A stretch of 64,000 bases of DNA. Source: Micromonospora chaiyaphumensis. Lineage in GTDB: Bacteria > Actinomycetota > Actinomycetes > Mycobacteriales > Micromonosporaceae. The stretch covers positions 310,001 through 374,000 of the forward strand of contig NZ_FMCS01000001.1 of NCBI RefSeq assembly GCF_900091435.1, written 5' to 3'. This document shows positions 25,098-33,657 of the stretch, in pieces (position 1 is the stretch's first letter; every line of letters begins with the position of its first letter). Made by a program: the position numbers and the translations under genes. Below the pieces are notes generated by a model. It made no database searches. It was given only the letters and a program-made list of their open reading frames with translations, and was not told where the DNA came from.

Positions 25098-26389
25098 CGG
25101 GCGGTCACCACCGCTCCCCGCAGCAGCGGGCCCCAGAGCAGCACCGCGATGTCGGGCACCTCGGCGGGTGGTGTCCCGGTGAGGCCGCCGACGAGCGGCT
25201 TCACGAGCGCCCGCTCCTCGCCGGTGCCGGCGCGGCCCATCGCCGGGGACGCGGGCGCCGCGCCGGCCCCGCCGGCCGGCACGCCCACGGGCAGCGGCTT
25301 CGGGGTACGGGTGGCGCCGTAGTCGTAGCCGTCGGCGACCGCCACCTCCGGCGCGGGCACCTTGGGGTTCGGCAGGCCCCGGCAGTCCGGGCCGTCCTGC
25401 GCGCCGTACACGGGCTCGTCGCGGCCCCGCTCGTAGGGGCCGCCGTCGCGGGTCACCTCCAGGGTGATGTGCATCCGGCCGCCGGAGAAGACCTCCTCGA
25501 CGCGGGGTTGCAGGTCGACCAGCCCGTGCACGAGGCACGGGTACTCGGGCGCGTACGCGGCGAGCAGTTCCAGCACCGGACGGCTGACCTGGCCGACCCG
25601 GATGAGCTGGTCGCCGTGCCGGTCGAGGAAGCCGCGGGCCGTGTCGGCCGTGTCGGTGGTGTCGGCGAGGAAGGCGGCCAGCTGGTCGCGCTGGTCGCCG
25701 ACGGTGCGGGCCGTGACGGTCACGTCGCGCAGCAGGGCCAGCAGGTCGGGCAGCGCCGCGTCGTAGCTGTCCAGCACGGCGGCGAGCTGCCGCAGGTCCT
25801 CGGTGACGGTCGGGAGCTGCGGGTTGAGCTGCCGCAGGTACGCGCCGAGCCGGGTGAGGTTCGCGCCGAGCCGGTCGCCGCGCCCCTCGAGGGCGGTGGT
25901 GAGCGCGCCGAGGGTGGTGGCGAGCTGGTCGGGGCGGACGGACTGGAGCAGCGGCAGCGCCTCGTCGAGCACCCGTTCCAGCTCGACCGCGGTGCGGCTG
26001 CGGTCCTGGGTGATCACCGCGCCGTCGCGGATCGGCCCGGCGGTGCTGCCCGGGGGCGGGACCAGTTCCACGTACCGCTCGCCGAACAGGGTCTTGGGCA
26101 GCAGCCGGGCGCTCACGTCGGCGGGGATCCGGCCGGTGGTGGCCGGGTCGAGGGCCAGCCCGATGACCGCGCCGTGACCGTCGCTGCGCACCGAGCGGAC
26201 GGCGCCGACCACGACGCCGCGTACCTTCACGTCGGCGCCTTCCAGGAGGTGCAGGCCGGCACGGTCGGCGCGGAGGGTGACCCGGTCGACCGGGGTGAAC
26301 GCCCCGCGGTACTGGAGGACGGCGGCGGTCAGCGCCGCGGTCAGCAGGGCGACGAAGACGAGGCCGAGAAGACGGTGTCGCATGGTCAC
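25094..26389 (-). CDS. mceA: Mce family protein, MceA position
   Basis: A 431-residue Mce subunit, first of the six. It has an N-terminal anchor (LLGLVFVALLTAALTAAVLQ), an MCE domain (GADVKVRGVVVGAVRSV) and the invading-type helical domain with YAPEYPCLVHGL, a segment common to MceA proteins. GTG 26389 overlaps the YrbE-B stop; an in-frame ATG at 26383 is an alternative. Confidence 0.88.
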   Translation of the reverse strand: MTMRHRLLGLVFVALLTAALTAAVLQYRGAFTPVDRVTLRADRAGLHLLEGADVKVRGVVVGAVRSVRSDGHGAVIGLALDPATTGRIPADVSARLLPKTLFGERYVELVPPPGSTAGPIRDGAVITQDRSRTAVELERVLDEALPLLQSVRPDQLATTLGALTTALEGRGDRLGANLTRLGAYLRQLNPQLPTVTEDLRQLAAVLDSYDAALPDLLALLRDVTVTARTVGDQRDQLAAFLADTTDTADTARGFLDRHGDQLIRVGQVSRPVLELLAAYAPEYPCLVHGLVDLQPRVEEVFSGGRMHITLEVTRDGGPYERGRDEPVYGAQDGPDCRGLPNPKVPAPEVAVADGYDYGATRTPKPLPVGVPAGGAGAAPASPAMGRAGTGEERALVKPLVGGLTGTPPAEVPDIAVLLWGPLLRGAVVTAR

Positions 26390-27189
26390 CCCGCGATCCG
26401 GACGGTGGTGGTGGCGCCCCAGATGGCCAGGGACAGGAAGAAGTCGACGACGTTGACCGCGACGATCGCTGTGCGCACGGCCCGGCCGACGGCGACGCCG
26501 ACCGCGGCCGGCCCACCCTTGGCGGTGTAGCCGTACCAGCAGTGCACGAGCACCACGATCACGCTGAACACCAGCACCTTGCCGAAGGACCAGAGCACGT
26601 CCGCGGGCGGCAGGAACAGGTGGAAGTAGTAGTCGTAGGTGCCGGCGGACTGCCCGAAGTAGCCGACCGCGATGGTGCGGGTGGCCAGGTAGCTGGCGAG
26701 CAGGCCCAGCACGTACAGCGGGATGACCGCGATGAAGCCGGCGATCATGCGGGTGGTGACGAGGAACGGCAGCGAGGGCACGCCCATCACCTCCAGCGCG
26801 TCGACCTCCTCGGAGATCCGCATGGCGCCGAGCTGGGCGGTGAAGCCGCAGCCGACCGTGGCCGAGAGGGCCAGCGCGGCGACCAGCGGCGAGATCTCCC
26901 GCGTGTTGAAGTACGCCGAGACGAAGCCGGTGAAGGCGCTGCTGCCGATCTGGTCGAGCGCCTGGTAGCCCTGGAGCCCGACCTCGGTGCCGGTGAAGAA
27001 GGTGAGGAAGCAGATCACCCCGACGGTGCCGCCGAGCACGGCCAGCGCGCCGGTGCCGAAGCTGACCTCGGCCAGCAGCCGGACCACCTCGCGCCGGTAG
27101 CGGCGCAGGGTGCGCGGCGCCCAGGCCAGCGCACGCAGGTGGAAGGCGAGCTGCCCGCCCAGGTCGTCGAGATACCGCAGGACCGTCAC
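26386..27189 (-). CDS. yrbEB: Mce transporter permease, YrbE-B/MlaE family
   Basis: A 267-residue MlaE-family permease with about five to six helices. The signature cytoplasmic segment AQLGAMRISEEVDALEVMGV, which contacts the ATPase, is intact. GTG 27189 lies one base after the YrbE-A stop. It forms a heterodimer with YrbE-A. Confidence 0.9.
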   Translation of the reverse strand: MTVLRYLDDLGGQLAFHLRALAWAPRTLRRYRREVVRLLAEVSFGTGALAVLGGTVGVICFLTFFTGTEVGLQGYQALDQIGSSAFTGFVSAYFNTREISPLVAALALSATVGCGFTAQLGAMRISEEVDALEVMGVPSLPFLVTTRMIAGFIAVIPLYVLGLLASYLATRTIAVGYFGQSAGTYDYYFHLFLPPADVLWSFGKVLVFSVIVVLVHCWYGYTAKGGPAAVGVAVGRAVRTAIVAVNVVDFFLSLAIWGATTTVRIAG

Positions 27190-27190
27190 G

Positions 27191-27961
27191 TCAGCTCCCC
27201 TTCTGCGGGACGACCTGGAAGTACACGGCCGTGACCACGAAGTTCAGCGCGAACAGCAGCATGAAGGTGATCACCACGCTGCGGTTGACCGCGTCTCCGA
27301 CGCCCTTCGGCCCGCCCTTCGCGTTCATCCCCTGATGACTGGCGACCAGCGCGGCGGCGGCGCCGAACAGCAGCGCCTTCACCTCGCCGACCAGCAGGTC
27401 GGGCAGTTGGCCGAGCGCTTGGAAGCTGGCGAGGTACGCCCCGGGCGTGCCGCCCTGGAGCACCACGTTGAACGCGTAGCCGCCGCTCACCCCGACCACG
27501 CTGACCAGGCCGTTGAGCAGCACCGCGACAAGCATCGAGGCGAGCACCCGGGGCACCACGAGGCGGTGGACGGGGTCGATGCCGAGCACCTGCATGGCGT
27601 CCAGCTCCTCGCGGATCTTGCGGGAACCGAGGTCGGCGCAGATGGCCGAGCCGCCGGCGCCGGCGATGATCAGCGCGGTGACGATGGGTCCGGCCTCGCG
27701 GACCACGGCGAGCACCGAGGCGGCGCCCGTGAACGACTGCGCGCCGAGCTGCCGGACCAGCGAGCCGAGCTGGAGCGCGATGACCGCGCCGAACGGGATG
27801 GACACCAGCGCGGCGGGCAGGATGGACACCGAGCTGATGAACCAGGCCTGCTGCACGAACTCGCGCACCTGCACCGGCCGGCGGCCCAGCCCGCGCAGGG
27901 TGTCCAGGCAGAACGCGAAGAACTCGCCGGTGTTCCGGACGGCGGCGACGGGCGCGCTCAT
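27191..27961 (-). CDS. yrbEA: Mce transporter permease, YrbE-A/MlaE family
   Basis: A 256-residue MlaE-family permease. Key segment: SRKIREELDAMQVLGIDPV, the coupling helix. ATG 27961 overlaps the ATPase stop (ATGA), fixing the start; the longer frame upstream belongs to a shadow of the ATPase gene. Confidence 0.9.
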   Translation of the reverse strand: MSAPVAAVRNTGEFFAFCLDTLRGLGRRPVQVREFVQQAWFISSVSILPAALVSIPFGAVIALQLGSLVRQLGAQSFTGAASVLAVVREAGPIVTALIIAGAGGSAICADLGSRKIREELDAMQVLGIDPVHRLVVPRVLASMLVAVLLNGLVSVVGVSGGYAFNVVLQGGTPGAYLASFQALGQLPDLLVGEVKALLFGAAAALVASHQGMNAKGGPKGVGDAVNRSVVITFMLLFALNFVVTAVYFQVVPQKGS

Positions 27962-28929
27962 ACCGCCACCTCCTCGCTCGGGTCGGCCGCCCAGCGGCCC
28001 TCGAACGACCCGGGCGGCGGGGTGACGCCGTGCTCGCGGCACCACTGCCCCGGCGGGCGCTCGGCCGCGCGCGGCCGGCCGTCCGACGGGGGCAGTTGCA
28101 GCGGGATGGGCGGCAGCGGCGGCAGTTCCGCACCGGACTGCGCCTCGGCTGCGAGCTCCTCGGCGTCCTTCTCCTCGGCCATCCCGATGGGGCCGATCCG
28201 CTGGGCGTTGAGGAACTGCCGGACCACCGGCTCGGTGCTGGACAGCAGCATCTCCCGCGGCCCGAACATGGCCAGGTGCCCGTGGTAGATGAGGCCGATG
28301 TTGTCCGGCACGGTCCGGGCCGTGTTGATGTCGTGGGTGACGATCAGGAAGGTCGCCCCGGTGCGCTGGTTGAGGTCGACGATGAGCTGGTTGAGGTAGG
28401 CGGTCCGCACCGGGTCCAGCCCGGAGTCCGGCTCGTCGAACAGGATGATCTGCGGGTCGAGGACGAGCGCCCGGGCCAGACCGGCCCGCTTGCGCATGCC
28501 GCCGGAGATCTCGCCGGGCAGCTTGTGCTCGGCCCCCACGAGGCCGACCATCTCCAGCTTCTCGGTGACGACCGCCCGGATCTCCGACTCGGACCGGCGG
28601 GTGTGCTCGCGCAGCGGGAACGCCACGTTGTCGTAGATGGTCATCGAGCCGAACAGGGCGCCGTCCTGGAACAGCACGCCGAACAGCTTGCGCACCTCGT
28701 ACAGCTCGCGCTCGGAGAGCCGCGGCAGGTCCCGGCCCTCGATGAGGACGGAGCCCCGGTCCGGCTTCAGCAGGCCGACCAGCGTCTTGAGGAACACCGA
28801 CTTGCCGGTGCCGGAGGGTCCCAACAGGACGGAGATCTCGCCGGCGGGCAGGGTCAGGGTGAGATCCGACCAGACCGGGTGCCCGCCGAAGGACTTGGTC
28901 AGTCCGCGTACCACGACCTCGACGCCCAT
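27958..28929 (-). CDS. mceG: Mce transporter ATP-binding protein (MlaF/MceG type)
   Basis: A 323-residue ABC ATPase, first gene of the mce operon. Walker A is GPSGTGKS, the signature is ISGGMRKRAGLARAL, Walker B is IILFDEPDSGLDPV and the switch His is in IVTHD. The C-terminal extension of about 80 residues is Pro-rich, as in MceG, where it is needed for stability. ATG 28929 has GGGAGG 6 bases upstream; the ATG 72 bases earlier would run through a palindrome and is rejected. In mycobacteria the single MceG is encoded away from the mce operons, so linkage here is notable. Confidence 0.9.
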   Translation of the reverse strand: MGVEVVVRGLTKSFGGHPVWSDLTLTLPAGEISVLLGPSGTGKSVFLKTLVGLLKPDRGSVLIEGRDLPRLSERELYEVRKLFGVLFQDGALFGSMTIYDNVAFPLREHTRRSESEIRAVVTEKLEMVGLVGAEHKLPGEISGGMRKRAGLARALVLDPQIILFDEPDSGLDPVRTAYLNQLIVDLNQRTGATFLIVTHDINTARTVPDNIGLIYHGHLAMFGPREMLLSSTEPVVRQFLNAQRIGPIGMAEEKDAEELAAEAQSGAELPPLPPIPLQLPPSDGRPRAAERPPGQWCREHGVTPPPGSFEGRWAADPSEEVAV

Positions 28930-28945
28930 CGTTTCCCTCCCTTCG

Positions 28946-28960
28946 TGTCCCACTGGGACA
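28946..28960. promoter_or_regulatory. Candidate operator of the mce operon
   Basis: TGTCCCACTGGGACA is a perfect 15-base palindrome (7-1-7) located 17 bases upstream of the mceG start, next to its Shine-Dalgarno. Position and symmetry suggest a repressor site, perhaps for a TetR- or GntR-type regulator encoded elsewhere. Confidence 0.5.
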
Positions 28961-28977
28961 TCGGGCGGGGCCGGTCG

Positions 28978-28999
28978 GACGCAACAACTACTTTGCGTC
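28978..28999. promoter_or_regulatory. Inverted repeat in the mce/sigma intergenic region
   Basis: GACGCAA (28978-28984) and TTGCGTC (28993-28999) form a dyad with an 8-base spacer. It lies between the divergent mce operon and the sigma factor gene and could serve either. Two different dyads within 55 bases is unusual for this window. Confidence 0.45.
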
Positions 29000-29093
29000 A
29001 CCGGCCGGGGACGACCGGCGAGCTATGCAAAACCCCGGAGGTGTCGATAACGTGCCGGAAACCGGCCGGCGATGAGGATGTTCCACGAACGCC

Positions 29094-29672
29094 ATGACGA
29101 CAGTGATCGAGTCCGAACTCGTCCGCCGGGCCGCCGCGGGCGACCCGGCGGCGGTCGAGGAGCTGCTCGTCGGCGTGCGTCCGGGGCTGGTCCGCTACTG
29201 CCGCGCCCGGCTGGGCCGGGTGGGCGGTGCATACACCACGGCCGACGACGTGGCTCAGGAGGTCTGCGTGGCCGTGCTGCGCGCCCTCCCCCGCTACCGC
29301 GACCAGGGTGCCCCGTTCGCCGCGTTCGTCTACGGCATCGCCGCGCACAAGGTGGCCGACGCCCAGCGCTCCGCCGTCCGCGACGCCGCCGTCACGCCCA
29401 CCGACGCCCCGGTCGACCGGCCGGACGCCACGCCCGGCCCCGAACAGCAGGCGGTGGCGAGCGACCTGGCCCGGCGGCTGTCCGCCCTGCTCGACCGGCT
29501 CCCCGACGCGCAGCGGGAGATCATCCTGCTGCGGGTCGCGGTGGGGCTGTCCGCGGAGGAGGTCGGCGGCATCGTGGGCATGTCGGCGGCCGCGGTCCGG
29601 ATGGCCCAGTCCCGGGCGCTGGCCCGGCTCCGTACCCTGGCCGGAGGCTCTCTGGACGAGGTGGCGGCATGA
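29094..29672 (+). CDS. RNA polymerase sigma factor, SigD/ShbA type
   Basis: A 192-residue sigma-70 family (group 4) factor. Region 2 spans about residues 15-85 with TTADDVAQEVCVAVLRAL and the conserved RYRDQGAPFAAFVYGIAAHK, a stretch close to mycobacterial SigD and streptomycete ShbA. Region 4 spans about 125-180 (LPDAQREIILLRVAVGLSAEEV). The TGA overlaps the start of an RsdA-like gene. In streptomycetes ShbA drives expression of the main sigma gene; in mycobacteria SigD acts in starvation. Which applies here is unknown. Confidence 0.87.
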   Translation: MTTVIESELVRRAAAGDPAAVEELLVGVRPGLVRYCRARLGRVGGAYTTADDVAQEVCVAVLRALPRYRDQGAPFAAFVYGIAAHKVADAQRSAVRDAAVTPTDAPVDRPDATPGPEQQAVASDLARRLSALLDRLPDAQREIILLRVAVGLSAEEVGGIVGMSAAAVRMAQSRALARLRTLAGGSLDEVAA

Positions 29673-30508
29673 CCGGGCGGACGCCGGGTGACGGCGACGA
29701 GGCGATGGACCTGGGGACCATCGCCCGCGACGATGCGCTGCTCGACGCGCTCGGCCGCGGCGACGCCGCGCCCGAGGGCGACGCGCTCGCCGGGCTGCTC
29801 GCCGCCTGGCGGTCCGAGCTCGCCGACGAGCCGCCAACCGTGGTACGCCCCGGCGCGCCCGCCCCCGCCGGCGACGCACCGTCGCGACCGGCGGTCCGTC
29901 GCCCCCGACCCTGGACGCTGCGGCTGGCGGCCGCCGCCGTGGCGCTGCTGGCCCTGGTCTCCGGTGTCGGCATCGGCAGCCGCGACGCCGGACCGGGCAG
30001 CCCGCTCTGGTCGCTGACCCGGCTGCTGCACCCCCAGCAGGCCGAGGTACGCGGCATCGAGGACACCATCGCCAAGGCCCGCGCGGCCCTGGACGCCGGC
30101 CGGCTCGACGACGCCGAGGCGCTGGTCGCGCAGGGCCGGCGGAACCTGGCGCGGGTGGAGGACCCGGCGGCCGTCACCCGGCTGAGCGCCGCGCTCGACG
30201 TCCTGGCGCGCGACCTCGCGGCGGCCCGGGCGGCGACCGCGCCGCCGACCACCGCGCCGGCCGGCACCACCACACCGGCCACCCCCGCGCCCACCGCCGT
30301 GCCGAGCCCCACCACCAGTGGCACGCCCCGGCCCGGCCCCGCCACCTCGGGCGGCGCGCCGAGGCCCGGGTCGAGCGGTTCGCCGGCCCCGGCCGACAGC
30401 CCGCTGCTGCCGCTGCCCAAGCTGCCGCTGCCGCTGCCGTCGGTGTCGATCTCCGGGCTGCCGCTGCCCGAGCTGCCGCTGCCCACCGGCGGAGGGCTGC
30501 TCGACTGA
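29669..30508 (+). CDS. rsdA: RsdA-like membrane anti-sigma factor
   Basis: A 279-residue single-pass membrane protein. The N-terminus holds the RsdA sigma-binding region (ARDDALLDALGRG, then LLAAWRSELADEP). One TM helix lies at about residues 89-108 (LRLAAAAVALLALVSGVGIG). The outside part begins with a helical region and ends in a Pro/Thr-rich segment with repeats of LPLP. ATG 29669 overlaps the sigma stop (ATGA). RsdA proteins hold SigD inactive at the membrane until degraded; no protease gene is nearby. Confidence 0.82.
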   Translation: MTGRTPGDGDEAMDLGTIARDDALLDALGRGDAAPEGDALAGLLAAWRSELADEPPTVVRPGAPAPAGDAPSRPAVRRPRPWTLRLAAAAVALLALVSGVGIGSRDAGPGSPLWSLTRLLHPQQAEVRGIEDTIAKARAALDAGRLDDAEALVAQGRRNLARVEDPAAVTRLSAALDVLARDLAAARAATAPPTTAPAGTTTPATPAPTAVPSPTTSGTPRPGPATSGGAPRPGSSGSPAPADSPLLPLPKLPLPLPSVSISGLPLPELPLPTGGGLLD

Positions 30509-30549
30509 GCGCCGCGCACGGGCCCCCCGCGACGAACCGGACACTCCGT

Positions 30550-30555
30550 TACTGT
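30550..30555 (+). promoter_or_regulatory. Candidate -10 of a leaderless promoter
   Basis: TACTGT is followed by 6 bases and then GTG 30562, the likely start of the sensor kinase, which has no Shine-Dalgarno. This geometry places transcription initiation at the start codon. Confidence 0.4.
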
Positions 30556-30561
30556 GCTGCC

Positions 30562-32172
30562 GTGAGCAGCGCAGCGACGGCGGCCGGGCCCGGCACGGAA
30601 GGGCGCCGGTCCGGGATGACCACGAGCCGGCGGCTGAGCGTCATGATGCTCGGGATGACCGTGCTGGTGCTCAGCGGTGGCGGGGTGGGCGCCGTGGCGC
30701 TGTCCCACACGGCCGCGGTCTCCAACCGGCTCGCCGACCACATCTCCCCGGCCCGCACCGCCGTCAGCCGGCTGGAGAGCGGGCTGCTGGAGCAGGTGGC
30801 GGCGGTGCGCGGGTACGTCGTCACCGGCGACCCGGAGCTGCTCCGCCCGTACGAGGAGGGGGTCGCCGCCGAGCGGGCGACCGCGCAGCGGGCCCGCGAC
30901 CTGCTCGCCGACGAGCCGGCGGCGCGCCGTGAGCTGGACGCCGCGCTGGCCCTCGCGGAGCGCTGGCGGGCCGCCTACCCGGCGCAGCTCATCGCCGCCC
31001 GGCGGGCCGGCACGGGCGCGGCGGAGCTGGCGCCGGTGGTGCGGCGCAGCGGGGCCGCGTTCGACGCCGCCCAGGCCGCGCTGACCGACCTGGAGGCCCG
31101 GCTCGACCGGGAGCAGGCGGCCGGCCGGGCCGACCTGGACCGCGCCCGCGCGCTGCGGGACCTGCTCTTCGTGGCGATCCTGGCCACCCTGCTGCTGTCC
31201 AGCATCGTCATCTCCGTGCTGGTCCGCACCACGGTGCTGCGCCCGCTGGACCGGCTGGGCGCCTCCGTCCGGCGGGTCGCGGGCGGCGACTTCGAGCACC
31301 GCCTCGACCCGGAGGGGCCGGCCGACATCGCCCGGCTCACCACCGACGTGGAGACCATGCGGCAGCGGATGGTCGACGCCCTGCACACCGGCCGCCGGCA
31401 GCGGGACGCCCTCGAGCAGCAGGCCGCCGAGCTGCGCCGGTCCAACGAGGACCTGGAGCAGTTCGCCTACGTGGCCTCGCACGACCTCCAGGAGCCGCTG
31501 CGCAAGGTGGCGTCGTTCTGCCAGATGCTGCACCGCCGCTACGCCGACCAGCTCGACGACCGGGCCCGCCAGTACATCGGGTACGCGGTGGACGGCGCCA
31601 CCCGGATGCAGAGCCTCATCAACGACCTGCTGGCGTTCTCCCGGATCGGCCGCGTCTACAGCGACGACCGGGAGGTCGACCTGGCCGCCACGCTCGCCCA
31701 GGCCGAGTCGAACCTCTCCGAGCCGATCGCCGAGGCGGGCGCCGAGATCGTGGCCGACCCGCTGCCCGTGGTGCACGGCGATCCGACGCTGCTCACCATG
31801 CTCTGGCAGAACCTGCTGGGCAATGCGGTGAAGTTCCGCCGCCCCGACCGGGCGCCCCGGGTGCGGGTGACGGTCACCGGGGGCGCGGCCGGCTGGGAGT
31901 TCGCCGTGGCGGACAACGGCATCGGCATCGACCCCCGGTACGCCGACAAGATCTTCCTGATCTTCCAGCGGCTGCACCCGCGTGGCACCTACGACGGCAC
32001 CGGCATCGGGCTCGCCATCTGCAAGAAGATCATCGAGTACCACGGCGGCACGCTGCGGCTGGACGACGCCCACACCGAGGGCGCCCGCTTCGTCTTCACC
32101 CTGCCGAAGCCGGCCGCGACGGCCGCCGTGCCGGAGCAGGCGGGCGAGCGGGCGCCGGTGGCCCCGGCCTGA
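30562..32172 (+). CDS. Membrane sensor histidine kinase (phytochrome-type SHDLQEPL)
   Basis: A 536-residue kinase. TM1 is near residues 25-48, followed by a helical extracytoplasmic CHASE3-like sensor; TM2 is near 202-222, then HAMP (to about 275). The phospho-acceptor is His307 in ASHDLQEPLRKVASF, and the ATPase domain has QNLLGNAVKF, DNGIGIDP and GTGIGLAICKKI. The SHDLQEPLR form and the FQRLH segment are typical of bacteriophytochrome-type kinases. No response regulator is adjacent, so it is an orphan here. GTG 30562 fits a leaderless transcript; ATG 30619 is the alternative. Confidence 0.85.
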   Translation: MSSAATAAGPGTEGRRSGMTTSRRLSVMMLGMTVLVLSGGGVGAVALSHTAAVSNRLADHISPARTAVSRLESGLLEQVAAVRGYVVTGDPELLRPYEEGVAAERATAQRARDLLADEPAARRELDAALALAERWRAAYPAQLIAARRAGTGAAELAPVVRRSGAAFDAAQAALTDLEARLDREQAAGRADLDRARALRDLLFVAILATLLLSSIVISVLVRTTVLRPLDRLGASVRRVAGGDFEHRLDPEGPADIARLTTDVETMRQRMVDALHTGRRQRDALEQQAAELRRSNEDLEQFAYVASHDLQEPLRKVASFCQMLHRRYADQLDDRARQYIGYAVDGATRMQSLINDLLAFSRIGRVYSDDREVDLAATLAQAESNLSEPIAEAGAEIVADPLPVVHGDPTLLTMLWQNLLGNAVKFRRPDRAPRVRVTVTGGAAGWEFAVADNGIGIDPRYADKIFLIFQRLHPRGTYDGTGIGLAICKKIIEYHGGTLRLDDAHTEGARFVFTLPKPAATAAVPEQAGERAPVAPA

Positions 32173-32194
32173 GCGCGGGACCACCGGCAGCGGC

Positions 32195-33271
32195 TCAGCC
32201 GGCGGGGCGCTCCCGGTCGGCGGCCCGGCCCAGCGCGACCATCCGCAACGTCTCCTCGCGACGCCGCACCAGCAGCATCCCGGCCAGGAAGGTGACCGGC
32301 GGGACGAGCACCAGCATCGCCCACTGGGCCGGCACCAGCGGGATGGTGTGTCCCAGGTGCATGGTCGACACCGACCAGCCTGCCAACGCGCTGTCGATGA
32401 CCAGGGCCAGCGCGGCGACCGGCGCCAGCAGGACGGCGATCCGCCGGCGCACCGGCGCGGCGAGCGTGGCCACGGCGACCACGACGGCCAGGGCTGCGGC
32501 GGCGAGCCCGGCGACGTAGAGCCAGATCACGAGTTCGCTCCGGGCTTCCAGTCCGTAGAAGCTCTGGTAGCTCGTCGGGCCGTCCAGCACGTGGAACAGC
32601 GGGCTGGTCACCCGATTCAGCTCCAGCAGGGCGAGCGCCGCGGCCGGACCGGCCACCAGGGCGGCGAGCCGCCGTGACCCGAGCACCGCGAGCGCCCGGC
32701 GGGTCGGCGCGGGCACGCTGAGCGCGGCGGCGGCCACCACGGCGAGGGCGAACTGGGGCAGGGTGTCCACGACGTACGTCGGCTGGTCGTCCACGCCGGG
32801 CCCGACCAGCACCACCCAGCCGGCGACCCCGGCCCAGGCCAGGGCGGCGGCCACCCGGGGCAGCCCGGCCAGCGCGGTCACCGCCACGGCCGCCCAGCCG
32901 GCCACCCGCAGCCAGTCGACGAGGTCGGGGGCGACGCCACGCATCGGCGGCGGCAGGGACGGGTCCACCAACAGGTGGTCGAGCAGGTTCCGCCCGGCCG
33001 CGGCGCAGAGGACCAGCGCCACCAGGACGCCGGTGACGGCGGCGGCGTCGGCCCAGGCCGGCTCGGTGAACCCCCGTGCGCCCACCCGCAGCCGGGCCCG
33101 CAGGCCGGCGCCGACCAGGTCGACCGTGTCCCGCAGCCCGGGCCGGGTCTGCCCGGGCCGCGCGCCGGCCAGGAGGACGGCCACCATCTCCTCCTCGTAC
33201 ACCCGGCGGTGTTCCCAGGGGTGGACGGCGAGCAGCCGGCGGTAGCGGCGCTCCAGCTCGGCGGCCCTCAC
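32195..33271 (-). CDS. Multi-pass membrane protein of a PadR operon
   Basis: A 358-residue membrane protein with about eight helices. The N-terminal cytoplasmic motif RYRRLLAVHPWEHRRVYEEE followed by MVAVLL is characteristic of membrane proteins that follow PadR regulator genes in actinomycetes. GTG 33271 overlaps the PadR stop by GTGA. Function unknown. Confidence 0.72.
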   Translation of the reverse strand: MRAAELERRYRRLLAVHPWEHRRVYEEEMVAVLLAGARPGQTRPGLRDTVDLVGAGLRARLRVGARGFTEPAWADAAAVTGVLVALVLCAAAGRNLLDHLLVDPSLPPPMRGVAPDLVDWLRVAGWAAVAVTALAGLPRVAAALAWAGVAGWVVLVGPGVDDQPTYVVDTLPQFALAVVAAAALSVPAPTRRALAVLGSRRLAALVAGPAAALALLELNRVTSPLFHVLDGPTSYQSFYGLEARSELVIWLYVAGLAAAALAVVVAVATLAAPVRRRIAVLLAPVAALALVIDSALAGWSVSTMHLGHTIPLVPAQWAMLVLVPPVTFLAGMLLVRRREETLRMVALGRAADRERPAG

Positions 33272-33615
33272 GCCACCCCTCCCCCGGGCAGCAGGCCCGC
33301 GGCGCGCAACCGGCGGCCGGCCGTGTCAGCGTGGCGGCGCAGGCGGGCCACCTCGTCGGCGAGCCGGGTGGCGCCCAGCGCGGTGAGCCGGTAGTAGCGG
33401 CGCAGCCGGGACTGCACCACCTCCTCGCGGTCGACCTCGATGAGGCCGTCGGCGCGCAGCCGGTCGAGGACGGCGTAGAGGGTGCCGGCGCGCAGCCGGA
33501 CCCGGCCGTCGGAGATGCGCAGCACGTCCTCGATGACCGCGTAGCCGTGGCGGGGTGTCTCGGCCAGCGCGGTGAGGACCAGGAACGTCGGTTCCCGTAG
33601 GGGGCTGTCGGTCAT
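33268..33615 (-). CDS. PadR-family transcriptional regulator
   Basis: A 115-residue winged-helix repressor: EPTFLVLTALAETPRHGYAV, then LRAGTLYAVLDRLRADGLIE (recognition helix and wing) and a C-terminal dimer helix. ATG 33615 is chosen because a TATGCT -10 element lies exactly 7 bases upstream; the ATG at 33627 falls inside that element and inside the palindrome. A 25-base palindrome overlaps the promoter, so autoregulation is likely. Confidence 0.85.
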   Translation of the reverse strand: MTDSPLREPTFLVLTALAETPRHGYAVIEDVLRISDGRVRLRAGTLYAVLDRLRADGLIEVDREEVVQSRLRRYYRLTALGATRLADEVARLRRHADTAGRRLRAAGLLPGGGVA

Positions 33616-33622
33616 GCCGGCG

Positions 33623-33628
33623 AGCATA
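33623..33628 (-). promoter_or_regulatory. Candidate -10 of the leaderless padR promoter
   Basis: TATGCT on the minus strand (33628-33623) is followed by 7 bases and ATG 33615. The same hexamer and spacing occur before the GntR gene at 6043. It lies in the left arm of the padR palindrome. Confidence 0.45.
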
Positions 33629-33648
33629 TACCGACTATCGGTATATGC
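33624..33648. promoter_or_regulatory. PadR operator, 25-bp perfect palindrome
   Basis: Arms GCATATACCGA (33624-33634) and TCGGTATATGC (33638-33648) are perfect inverted copies around CTA. It is the most AT-rich stretch nearby, as is common for PadR sites, and covers the -10 of the padR promoter, so binding would block initiation. Confidence 0.75.
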
Positions 33649-33657
33649 GCGTTACCA

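Noticed and set aside
32173..32194. Possible terminator between the sensor kinase and the convergent membrane-protein gene
   Set aside because: Only a 5-bp CCGGC/GCCGG pairing is seen, too weak to call.
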